A stretch of DNA of 64,000 bases from Halobacteriovoraceae bacterium (GTDB lineage Bacteria; Bdellovibrionota; Bacteriovoracia; Bacteriovoracales; Bacteriovoracaceae), in the NCBI GenBank assembly GCA_002713145.1, contig PAVS01000020.1:1-64000 (forward strand), given 5' to 3'. Below, in pieces: positions 36,622 through 44,894 of this stretch (its first letter is position 1; every line of letters starts with the position of its first letter). The position numbers and the translations under genes are program-made. A model generated the notes under the pieces. The model saw only the letters and a program-made list of their open reading frames with translations. It was not told where the DNA came from and ran no database searches.

Positions 36622-37821
36622 TTGACTAAAAAATATATGTCTTTTTTTTCAGGAGCTTTAGGACTAGATCTCGGTTTAGAAGAAGCTGGTTTAGAAGCGG
36701 TATCATACAATGAGATTGAAAAAGTTTTTTGTAAAACAATAAAAACAAATAAACCTGAAACTCACCTTTATGAATGTGATATCAGAGAATTAAATGCCAA
36801 AATGCTTCTCAAAGATCATGGATTAAAAAAAGGTGAACTCTTCGCCATCGTTGGTGGCCCACCATGCCAAGCATTTAGCACTGCTGGAAAAAGAAAAAGC
36901 CTGCAAGATGAAAGAGGAAATGTTTTTCTACATTTCATTGACATCATTGAAGGTATGAGACCCAAATACGCAATCATTGAGAATGTCAGAGGGTTACTTT
37001 CTGCAGCTATGAAACATAGGCCTCATAATGAAAGGGGGGAAGGTTATCCTGCCCTCACAGTTGAAGAATCCCCTGGAGGGGCACTAGCACATATAATAGC
37101 GAAGCTGGAAAAAGCTGGCTACAAAGCATCTTTTACACTTTATAATTCTGCCAACTTCGGAGTACCTCAAGTAAGAGAAAGAGTTGTGATACTTGCTAGT
37201 CGAGAAGGAAAGGAAATTCCTTTTGTTGCTAAAACTCATTCAGACAAAGATGATAACTTACCACCTTGGAAAACGACTAAAGATGCTATCTGGGACTTAA
37301 GAAATAGAAAAACCTTGGAACATACTAAGTTTCCTGAAAAAAGATTAAAATATTACCGATTGCTTACCTCAGGTCAAAACTGGAGATCACTTCCTGTAGA
37401 ATTACAAAAAGAAGCTATGGGAAAGAGCTTTTACTCAGGAGGAGGAAAAACTGGATTTCTCAGAAGATTAGATTGGAATAAACCATCACCTACACTGGTA
37501 ACAAGCCCAACCATGCCAGCGACAGACCTATGTCATCCTGACAAAGACAGGCCTCTATCTGTTGAGGAGTATGCTAGGATTCAAACATTTCCTGATACTT
37601 ATAAATTCGAAGGAAAAACTCTTGATAAATACAAACAACTAGGAAATGCGGTTCCTTGTGGTTTAGGCAAAGCCATTGGCGAACATCTTATAAAATTTGA
37701 TGAAGGTAAATTAGAAAAATATAATACAGACGGTAAACTTTCTCGATACCTAAATACTGATCATAAATCTTGGTATCAAAATCTCAGAAAAGAGCATACT
37801 GACTTAACACTATTTCAATAA
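36622..37821 (+). CDS. DNA cytosine-5 methyltransferase (type II)
   Basis: FSGALGLDLGLEEAG, VGGPPCQAFSTAGKR, ENVRGLL, YARIQTFPDTYKF, QLGNAVPCGL. Confidence 0.97.
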   Translation: MTKKYMSFFSGALGLDLGLEEAGLEAVSYNEIEKVFCKTIKTNKPETHLYECDIRELNAKMLLKDHGLKKGELFAIVGGPPCQAFSTAGKRKSLQDERGNVFLHFIDIIEGMRPKYAIIENVRGLLSAAMKHRPHNERGEGYPALTVEESPGGALAHIIAKLEKAGYKASFTLYNSANFGVPQVRERVVILASREGKEIPFVAKTHSDKDDNLPPWKTTKDAIWDLRNRKTLEHTKFPEKRLKYYRLLTSGQNWRSLPVELQKEAMGKSFYSGGGKTGFLRRLDWNKPSPTLVTSPTMPATDLCHPDKDRPLSVEEYARIQTFPDTYKFEGKTLDKYKQLGNAVPCGLGKAIGEHLIKFDEGKLEKYNTDGKLSRYLNTDHKSWYQNLRKEHTDLTLFQ

Positions 37822-37843
37822 AAATCATGGAGCAAGAAATATT

Positions 37844-38560
37844 CTAAAATAGATCTTGCTCCAAACGTAGTACTACCCTAGCTACCTCTTCCTCAATAAC
37901 ATCGTAATACAAACCTATCTGGCTCCAAAAATCTTGTCCAGATACACGCTCGATCCCAGTATCTCCTGAAGAGAAGGTCCATTTACCTAGATCCAATAAG
38001 CTTACAAACATTGAATTTGTATGGATTGATAATTCGACCCTCGACCTCGGTACTTGAGAACCAGTGAGAGTATCACGTTTGGTCTTAAGTTGAGCATAAA
38101 CTAGTTCATTATCTCTTATAAAGATGACATCGACTCCAGTAATTTTAAGTCCTTCAAATTCGCTTTCTGTACTAAAGCAATAAGGACTAAACTTTGAAAC
38201 ATCTTCTAAATATTCTCCAAGCCTTTTATTTATCAATCTTGTGTAGTCGTTAGCCTTCGAGAGCAAAGCCGTACTAGAAAATGTGAATACGTTTTTTCTA
38301 AAATTTCTTGGATGAATAGGATTATCTCTAATTAAAATTAGCTTAGGAAGAATTTCTTCATAGAACTCGTCCATTTTTTGCACAACATGTTCCTGAAAAT
38401 TTTCTCTTGTTGGAAGATTGTTTCTGATATTTAAGGTTAGAATGCTCAATATATAATCATGAGTATATCTAGAAATTTGATATGCTCTATGCATTCCTGG
38501 ACTTACATTGGTAGGAATAGTTATTTGGTTAAAGTTAGATTCAATTTCTACTCTATTCAT
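37844..38560 (-). CDS. R-M-associated protein, possible PD-(D/E)XK/QxK domain
   Basis: GVDVIFIRDNELVYAQLKTKRDTL; adjacent to the REase gene. Confidence 0.45.
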   Translation of the reverse strand: MNRVEIESNFNQITIPTNVSPGMHRAYQISRYTHDYILSILTLNIRNNLPTRENFQEHVVQKMDEFYEEILPKLILIRDNPIHPRNFRKNVFTFSSTALLSKANDYTRLINKRLGEYLEDVSKFSPYCFSTESEFEGLKITGVDVIFIRDNELVYAQLKTKRDTLTGSQVPRSRVELSIHTNSMFVSLLDLGKWTFSSGDTGIERVSGQDFWSQIGLYYDVIEEEVARVVLRLEQDLF

Positions 38561-39322
38561 TTATTTTACTTTTATATTATCTAACAGTTTTCGAGTATCT
38601 TCACCTACTTCCTCTGCTATTTGTAATAAATTCGAATAAGTACCTTTGCCTCCCAAAATATCCCAATAATCCTTTCCTATCAAAACCACTTCATCTTTTA
38701 TCATGTTAAAAATTTTAAATGGAGGATTGTGGGCGTATAATTTTTTTTCTTCACCATATGGGTTGTAAGGTAAAGCAAAGTAAGCTTTACACTCGGGAAA
38801 AACGGAATAGAGACGAAGAATATCCCTTTTCGCTTCCATTGTTTGATCAATGTTAGGCTTAACTGTTTTAATACTAAAATAATGATCTATATTTCCTCTC
38901 CTAAACCATAGATCACTGATAACTCTTTGTTGTTCCAGTTTATTTTTGGCAACGGTAATAGATTTTATATCCTCAAGCCAGTCAGCAGATCTTCCTAATT
39001 TATTATCCCTCAATAATTGTAAATGAAGATGAATTGATAAAGTTGTATCATGAGGAATATCGATAATTGTTATTTTTTGATTTTGTACATCGGTTGTTCC
39101 CTTTGTATCTTCAGCGATGATTTTGGAAATCTGTTCAATGACTCTTTGTCCAAAACTAGTACTAAAAGATCTTTCAAACAAACTTGCTTTTAAAATTTCT
39201 TCGCTAAGTAACTGACTATGAAATGGCCTGTGGTTACCTTTAGATTTTTTTAACCTCTCGATAGTATTAACAACACAAGAATAGAATTCGTCTTTGACTT
39301 TTAATTTTGTAGTTTTTCTCAT
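38561..39322 (-). CDS. Type II restriction endonuclease, TdeIII-like
   Basis: ALFALPYNPYG-like segment (AYFALPYNPYGEEKK), FNMIKDEVVLIGKDYWDILGGKGTY, HYFSIKTVKPNIDQT; adjacent to the 5mC MTase. Confidence 0.65.
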   Translation of the reverse strand: MRKTTKLKVKDEFYSCVVNTIERLKKSKGNHRPFHSQLLSEEILKASLFERSFSTSFGQRVIEQISKIIAEDTKGTTDVQNQKITIIDIPHDTTLSIHLHLQLLRDNKLGRSADWLEDIKSITVAKNKLEQQRVISDLWFRRGNIDHYFSIKTVKPNIDQTMEAKRDILRLYSVFPECKAYFALPYNPYGEEKKLYAHNPPFKIFNMIKDEVVLIGKDYWDILGGKGTYSNLLQIAEEVGEDTRKLLDNIKVK

Positions 39323-39622
39323 AAGTACCTAAATATTCATAATATAATATTATGATATCAGCCAAAGCAGTTTAGGTCCACGAATGCGGATAAATGACTT
39401 ACAAGACTTGAGCTAAAGACTCAAGCCTTGAGCATTTTTACTTGATCAAATCAGATTGATTACAAATTCGGATAGATTGTAAATATACAATACGAATAAA
39501 ATGAACAACGGTATTCGTATAATATTTTTTAATTTGCATATTATGAAAAGTAAAAATTTATAAGCGATTTCTAACATTAAACTAGTCAGATAGATTTTCC
39601 AAGATTTCATTTCTCCCCTCAG

Positions 39623-40669
39623 TTATAAGAAATTTAGATCATTAGTAATTCCTTGAATGTGAATTCCTGATTTTCTTATATATATTTGCATTGTTTTAAG
39701 ATCCTTCCATCCCCCCATTGCCATGACTTTAATAGGTTCTACACCTTTAGAAAGCATTACAGTGGCCCAGGAAGCTCTAAGATCATGAAATCTAATAACA
39801 GGTAGACTAATCTCATCTAGAAAGGACTTTAGAATCTGGGATTGACCTCCACTTATCCAATTTTTAAGTCTAGGGAGAACAAATTCATCTCTTCTATCTT
39901 TATGAAGCTCATCAAAGAGGGGCATAAGGCTAAGAGCGATCTCCACGGAACGATCATCACCTGACTTTGTATCTTTAAAGCCATTTTCTTTTGTCCATGA
40001 CTCACACACAACCATTACTCTTTTTTCAAGGTCTACACGTTCCCATCTTAGAGCATAGAGTTCTCCATTCCTCATCCCTGTGTAACAGGCGAGTGCCCAT
40101 ATTGGAAACCAAGGATGATTCTGTTCTTTAGCCTTAGTTAAAAGAGTCTTAATCTGACTTTCAACTAGTACTTTTTTGATTTTCTCATTTCTTTTAAATT
40201 TAAGCCTAGGACATGGATCTCTTTGAATAAAATCATTCTCTATTGCAAACCTAAAAACAGCTCTCAAATACTTAAGCATATTTTTTCTATGAGCTTCTGA
40301 GTAACTTGCAAGATCCTCAAGGATAAAATCCCTTATCTCAGAGGTTGTAATTTCATTAATCCTTTTAAATTTCCATTTTTCAAAGGTATGTGCTCTTAAA
40401 GTGGTTTTATAGTTAATTACAGTATTGTTTGCCATGCCTGAATTAACAAAGTGAGTAATAAATCTTTCCACGACTTCAGCCCAATATGGATGAGCCATAT
40501 CGTAAAACTTTCTAAGCAGTTCATTTTTTATTTGCTTGAATACTTTTTGAGCCTCCCCCTTAGTTCTAATTCCTACTCTCCTAATACTTCTTGATTGTTT
40601 TGTTAAGGGATGTCTTCTTGAGTAAGATACCTCATAATATTTTTTAGCTTCGTTATATTTAATTCCCAT
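39623..40669 (-). CDS. Tyrosine recombinase / integrase (tmRNA-proximal)
   Basis: ACYTGMRNGELYALRWERVDL ... FHDLRASWATVMLSKGVEPIKVMAMGGWKDLKTMQIYIRKSG. Confidence 0.93.
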   Translation of the reverse strand: MGIKYNEAKKYYEVSYSRRHPLTKQSRSIRRVGIRTKGEAQKVFKQIKNELLRKFYDMAHPYWAEVVERFITHFVNSGMANNTVINYKTTLRAHTFEKWKFKRINEITTSEIRDFILEDLASYSEAHRKNMLKYLRAVFRFAIENDFIQRDPCPRLKFKRNEKIKKVLVESQIKTLLTKAKEQNHPWFPIWALACYTGMRNGELYALRWERVDLEKRVMVVCESWTKENGFKDTKSGDDRSVEIALSLMPLFDELHKDRRDEFVLPRLKNWISGGQSQILKSFLDEISLPVIRFHDLRASWATVMLSKGVEPIKVMAMGGWKDLKTMQIYIRKSGIHIQGITNDLNFL

Positions 40670-40688
40670 GATGCTTTCCTTATAATTG

Positions 40689-41069
40689 CTAGAACGTGTT
40701 TAAAAATGCCTTAACTGTTTTTAATTTTGAATCTTCAAGGCGATTAATTATATCAATGCACTCAGAACGAGTGTGCTCAGGCACCTCAACTTCACCAGAT
40801 AGCATCAGTTGAAATTGATCCCAAGTGTATCCATAAACCTTAAGGAAGCGTTTAATTAAAGCCTCATCTAGATCTCTTCTTCCATTTTCTGAATGATTGA
40901 CAGTAGCCTCAGATAAACCAAGGATTGGTGCAACTCGCCTCATCGATAAATGCCTAGACTCTCGCATGAATTTTAAAAGGCTCGCCTCTTTCGTCATAAC
41001 TTTTGTGTCTGATCTTCTCTTTTTCTTTCGCTTAGTTCTTAATGGTTTTTTGTCGTCATTTTTCATCAC
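40689..41069 (-). CDS. XRE-family transcriptional regulator
   Basis: LLKFMRESRHLSMRRVAPILGLSEATVNHSENGRRDLDEALIKRFLKVYG. Confidence 0.85.
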   Translation of the reverse strand: MMKNDDKKPLRTKRKKKRRSDTKVMTKEASLLKFMRESRHLSMRRVAPILGLSEATVNHSENGRRDLDEALIKRFLKVYGYTWDQFQLMLSGEVEVPEHTRSECIDIINRLEDSKLKTVKAFLNTF

Positions 41070-41194
41070 TTTCTCCTTAAAAATGAGGTTTATAAAAGCT
41101 CTAAAAAGTTACGAACGGTAGTCCAACAATTACATTTACTTAGGCTCTCTTTCTGCACCGCCAGTTACGGACAATAGTCCAAGGTTTTGCAAAA

Positions 41195-41369
41195 AATTTA
41201 GGGGTAGCCAAAGAATAGCCACAAATAGCCACGCCGAGACAGTTTTAGACAGGTCTAGACAAGTGCTATTAACCCCACAAAAGCCTAACCAACCGTAATC
41301 AAGTGTCTGAATTTTAAGATGTTTAGAGAAAAGGTGCTTCCACCATCCTCGTCGGATGGTGGAGGTGGT
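41195..41369. repeat. att-like region copy 3 (at the tmRNA 3' end)
   Basis: TAGCCA at 41205, 41216, 41226; AGACAG/AGACAG/AGACAA at 41237/41247/41257; core TGGTGGAGGTGG at 41358-41369. Confidence 0.75.
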
Positions 41370-41723
41370 CGGAATCGAACCGACGTGCAAGAGCAGTTCC
41401 AGTAGAGAGTCCTACGTGTGTAGTTCCATTAGAGCAAGGAACGGCTGTGAAAGTTTCGTGCCACTTACAAACCTCGGTGACTGTTTTACGAGGATTCCCG
41501 ACTGCCTCGCGAGGCTTATTTTATCGAGGACCCTCAGTCCTCTTTACCTACTTTTTGTTATTGGTGTAGGCCCCGCAGCATGCGCATAATCGTTGGGACT
41601 ATGCTGCCATTGCAAATTCTGTTTCGTTTCCGAATACATTTGGGCGGCTTTTTACTGGGCCTGCCGACCAACCCAGACACGCACTCAATCCTTCAGTACT
41701 CCTGGCGAAACCAGTGCACCCCC
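41358..41723 (-). ncRNA. ssrA: tmRNA
   Basis: 5' GGGGGTG pairs with 3' CACCTCC-A-CCA; GGTTCGATTCC T-loop; GTAAAAAGCCGC upstream of the tag; tag reading frame GNETEFAMAA* at 41599-41631. Confidence 0.95.
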
Positions 41724-41856
41724 GAAATTGAAGAGTTAGTATAACAAAGTTTCCATGGTTTATCTATATTTAGCTACTTATGTACTTAGACGTCCGTTGG
41801 ACTAAAGTAATATTAATGAGTTAGCGATTTCGTTATTGGCATCTACTTGCAAAACA

Positions 41857-41880
41857 AAACCCCGATGGCTCGGGGTTAAG
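41857..41880 (-). terminator. Rho-independent terminator-like hairpin (minus strand)
   Basis: AACCCCGA tggc TCGGGGTT; T-rich tract on the minus-strand 3' side. Confidence 0.5.
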
Positions 41881-41980
41881 TTCTAGCTATGTAAAACCTT
41901 GACTAAAGTCTTAGGCGTAATTGAAGTTTAACACAGCATCTCTTTCAAGGTCAATGACGACCGACTCCAAAGGAGAACTC

Positions 41981-42058
41981 ATGGAGGAGATGCTATGTAA
42001 AATCTTGAAAGTTTTCTTAATTCTAACAGTTTTACTGTTAAGTTTGGATTGCTTTTGA
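41981..42058 (+). CDS. 25-aa hydrophobic peptide (not in ORF track)
   Basis: SD AAAGGAGaactcATG; MEEMLCKILKVFLILTVLLLSLDCF. Confidence 0.4.
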   Translation: MEEMLCKILKVFLILTVLLLSLDCF

Positions 42059-42181
42059 GTCTGAGGCGGGGGGAAACTCTCGCCTTTGTCTAACTTTCTT
42101 AAATTATATGTGTAGAATTCAAGAGGCTTATGATCGCTTCTTTTACTATTATTCAATGTTAACACTAATAAGGAGTTGAAC

Positions 42182-42604
42182 ATGGAAATCAAAAAGAATG
42201 CATCGGCGAAATGGCAAGGATCAGTAAAAGAGGGAAAAGGACATATCAGTCTAGAAAGCGGTGCTTTTACTGATCAGCCTTACGGTTTTAACACTCGCTT
42301 TGAAGATAAAAAAGGAACCAACCCAGAAGAGTTAATTGCAGCGGCTCATGCCAGTTGTTTCTCAATGGCGCTTTCAAAGATAATTGGGGAAGCCGGTTTT
42401 GAGCCAAAAAATATTGAAACGAATTCTACAGTGACACTGACGAAAACGGATGATGGTTTTAAAATTCCAAAGGTCAAGTTAACGGTTTCTATTGATGCTC
42501 CGGAAGCGAGTGCCGAAAAGATAAAAGAGATGGCCACTCAAGCTAAAGATGGCTGCCCTATCTCTAAACTTCTTAACGCAGATATCTCGTTAGAAGTTTT
42601 ATAA
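42182..42604 (+). CDS. osmC: OsmC/Ohr-family peroxiredoxin
   Basis: GTNPEELIAAAHASCFSMALS and DGCPISKLL; start trimmed from 42176. Confidence 0.92.
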   Translation: MEIKKNASAKWQGSVKEGKGHISLESGAFTDQPYGFNTRFEDKKGTNPEELIAAAHASCFSMALSKIIGEAGFEPKNIETNSTVTLTKTDDGFKIPKVKLTVSIDAPEASAEKIKEMATQAKDGCPISKLLNADISLEVL

Positions 42605-43417
42605 TTAAAAATAATATTGGTATTGCAGCTCCGGATGAATGGCAAAGTCATTGCGAAGCAAATCAGAGTTGCGCTCAACTTTTCGATTTGAATCACTACG
42701 AGAAAGGTTGGCAAAAGCTCTGGGTGTTCCATTAGCAGAAAAGCCAAATTGGAAATAGGCATTTTTCCAACGCCTGCCAAAACTAAATCCAGTAAGAATC
42801 TGTGGGTAGAAATAATTAATTCCATGCACGCCGATTTCATATTGGAGAATATATTTATCGGTATAATCCACTTCAAAGAGATTAGAGATGGAAACCTGAT
42901 AGGCATCATCATTGAGCGGATCTCGCCTAAATGAATGAGGAACGGTCTCGTCATAGAAATACTCGTAGGTTAAGTTATAATGATGAGTCATATACTTATC
43001 AATTTTACGAGAAAGAATAAATTGAGTGCGAATATTTTCCATTTGATAATACTCAGTATCCGTATTGAACGATTTCATATACACACTTTGGACACCCAAA
43101 GTATTTTCGCTATCTATTTTATGAGAGTATCTCGCGGCTAGAGAATGAGTGTTATAATCCCAATACATCCATGTGCTCGTTCCCACCATAAAATTATCTG
43201 TGACTCCACAAGCACTTAAATAAGGACTGAGCACACAATCCCCTGAGTTTAGGGTGTAGGAGTTTCCAGACATATTATGTCCCAGTGTTTTTTTATACTG
43301 AAGCATGTCAGCTGTAGACTTTTCAGACGTGATCTCAGTTGTCATCACTTGTTCTTGGGCGAACACTGGGAAGCTTAAAAGAAAAAGTAAGAAGAGCGTG
43401 CTAAATTTCAACTTCAT
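42605..43417 (-). CDS. Secreted/outer-membrane-like hypothetical protein
   Basis: Signal peptide MKLKFSTLFLLFLLSFPVFAQ; aromatic-rich alternating beta-strand character. Confidence 0.65.
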   Translation of the reverse strand: MKLKFSTLFLLFLLSFPVFAQEQVMTTEITSEKSTADMLQYKKTLGHNMSGNSYTLNSGDCVLSPYLSACGVTDNFMVGTSTWMYWDYNTHSLAARYSHKIDSENTLGVQSVYMKSFNTDTEYYQMENIRTQFILSRKIDKYMTHHYNLTYEYFYDETVPHSFRRDPLNDDAYQVSISNLFEVDYTDKYILQYEIGVHGINYFYPQILTGFSFGRRWKNAYFQFGFSANGTPRAFANLSRSDSNRKVERNSDLLRNDFAIHPELQYQYYF

Positions 43418-44264
43418 ACTCCATTTCTATTTTCAGAGGAAAATTTTCTTCAGCATTCAACACCCCGATCATTTGCTTTAATTCAAATGCCCCACTCACA
43501 GGTACTTGCCAGTCTTTAACGATCCCCAAAGAACTATAATCCAAGATTTCATCTCCAGGGGATCTTCGCGGTAAGTAAAGCAGAATAGATCCTGTCATAG
43601 GTGTGATCATTGATCCATTGTCGTGATTAAACCCAATATAAGTATAGACTTCTTCAAGATTTTCTAAAGGGTTTGGATTTGTGGCCAAAAAGAAATTAGT
43701 TTTTTGATTTCCTAATTCATGTAAGAGCCAAATTTCACCTGTATTTGCCGTTAACTCTGTTTTATCAATTTTTCCTGTGAGAGTGAAAGTCCCTCTTTTG
43801 GAAATAGTCGTATTCACATGGCTTACTTCTTTTTTGTCTTTTAAAACCTTATGGGTGATAAGAAAACTCACACATTCAGGACCTTGATATTTTTTGCACT
43901 TAACACTTAGGTCAAAATCATAATTTTCATATTGATCAGTGATTTGATAATTATCTTCTAAAATCAGTCTGGTGGTTTGTTGGGTGCAGCTGCTATAACA
44001 GCCATATTCATTACGAATAATGCCATGACAAATATTACGGGTCTCGATATCGATAATTTTTTCTGTTAAAAACTGAGAGCGTCCCAGTGATTGAGAGGTG
44101 ACTCTACCATAGGGAGGAAGTTTATTGAGATTACACTGCTCCCCTTCTGCTTGTGAGTTAGGAGAGAGCTTTTTGCGCCTGGCCTTCTCATCAATATTTC
44201 TTTTGCCATCGCAGCCGATGATGACGAGAAGTAAGATAAATATAAACCCACGATTGATTTTCAT
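43401..44264 (-). CDS. Hypothetical lipoprotein
   Basis: FILLLVIIGCDGK lipobox. Confidence 0.65.
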   Translation of the reverse strand: MKINRGFIFILLLVIIGCDGKRNIDEKARRKKLSPNSQAEGEQCNLNKLPPYGRVTSQSLGRSQFLTEKIIDIETRNICHGIIRNEYGCYSSCTQQTTRLILEDNYQITDQYENYDFDLSVKCKKYQGPECVSFLITHKVLKDKKEVSHVNTTISKRGTFTLTGKIDKTELTANTGEIWLLHELGNQKTNFFLATNPNPLENLEEVYTYIGFNHDNGSMITPMTGSILLYLPRRSPGDEILDYSSLGIVKDWQVPVSGAFELKQMIGVLNAEENFPLKIEMEYEVEI

Positions 44265-44812
44265 TAATTATACAAGCACTTAAAACTTTGTTTATAATCA
44301 CTCTTTTTTATTTCAAATTTATAATCTACTTCGTATCCGCCTCTCTTCTTTTTGAGGGTTATCTTTGTCGATTTGGCGGGATAATAAGTATGATTCACAT
44401 AACCAAAGCTTTTCACTTTCTCTTCTTTAAACTTATATTTTATCTTATTGCTTTTAATCTTTAGGTAACGATAGTCGCGACTATCAAACTTACGAACAGG
44501 ATCTTCTCTATAATGGACATCAGATAATTCTCCTCGCTCAAGAGAAAAAATTCTTTTAATACCTTTATGACTGAATAAAAAAAGAGAGTATCTATTCTCA
44601 AATCGCTCTGGTGATGTTTCGCTAGGGTGATACCTTTTAAAAACAAGTTTTTGATAACACTCACGGTCTCCTGAGACTAGATGATAATGGTGTTCCAATT
44701 CTTCTTTGTAAGAGTATCTCTCACTGACCGGGAGATCAAAAAAGCGCTCGAGATTATTCTCACTTGCAAAACAAAGTACTGGTAGGGATAGAATAAAGAT
44801 TAATGTTTTCAT
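44264..44812 (-). CDS. Secreted hypothetical protein
   Basis: Signal peptide MKTLIFILSLPVLCFAS. Confidence 0.65.
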   Translation of the reverse strand: MKTLIFILSLPVLCFASENNLERFFDLPVSERYSYKEELEHHYHLVSGDRECYQKLVFKRYHPSETSPERFENRYSLFLFSHKGIKRIFSLERGELSDVHYREDPVRKFDSRDYRYLKIKSNKIKYKFKEEKVKSFGYVNHTYYPAKSTKITLKKKRGGYEVDYKFEIKKSDYKQSFKCLYN

Positions 44813-44894
44813 GCCCCTATTTTAGAATTATTAAGAAAATTTAGCGATCGCTGAAGTAAGGTTTATAGTGGTGTCTAAAGATTAGACACCCAGC

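Noticed and set aside
41136-41589. ORFs 41136..41390 (-) and 41356..41589 (+)
   Set aside because: They overlap the tmRNA gene and att region; the apparent coding is a by-product of the RNA gene sequence
41911-42192. 93-aa minus-strand ORF
   Set aside because: Overlaps the osmC start and a better-supported small plus-strand ORF; no family resemblance, though a minus-strand terminator-like hairpin at 41857 leaves some doubt
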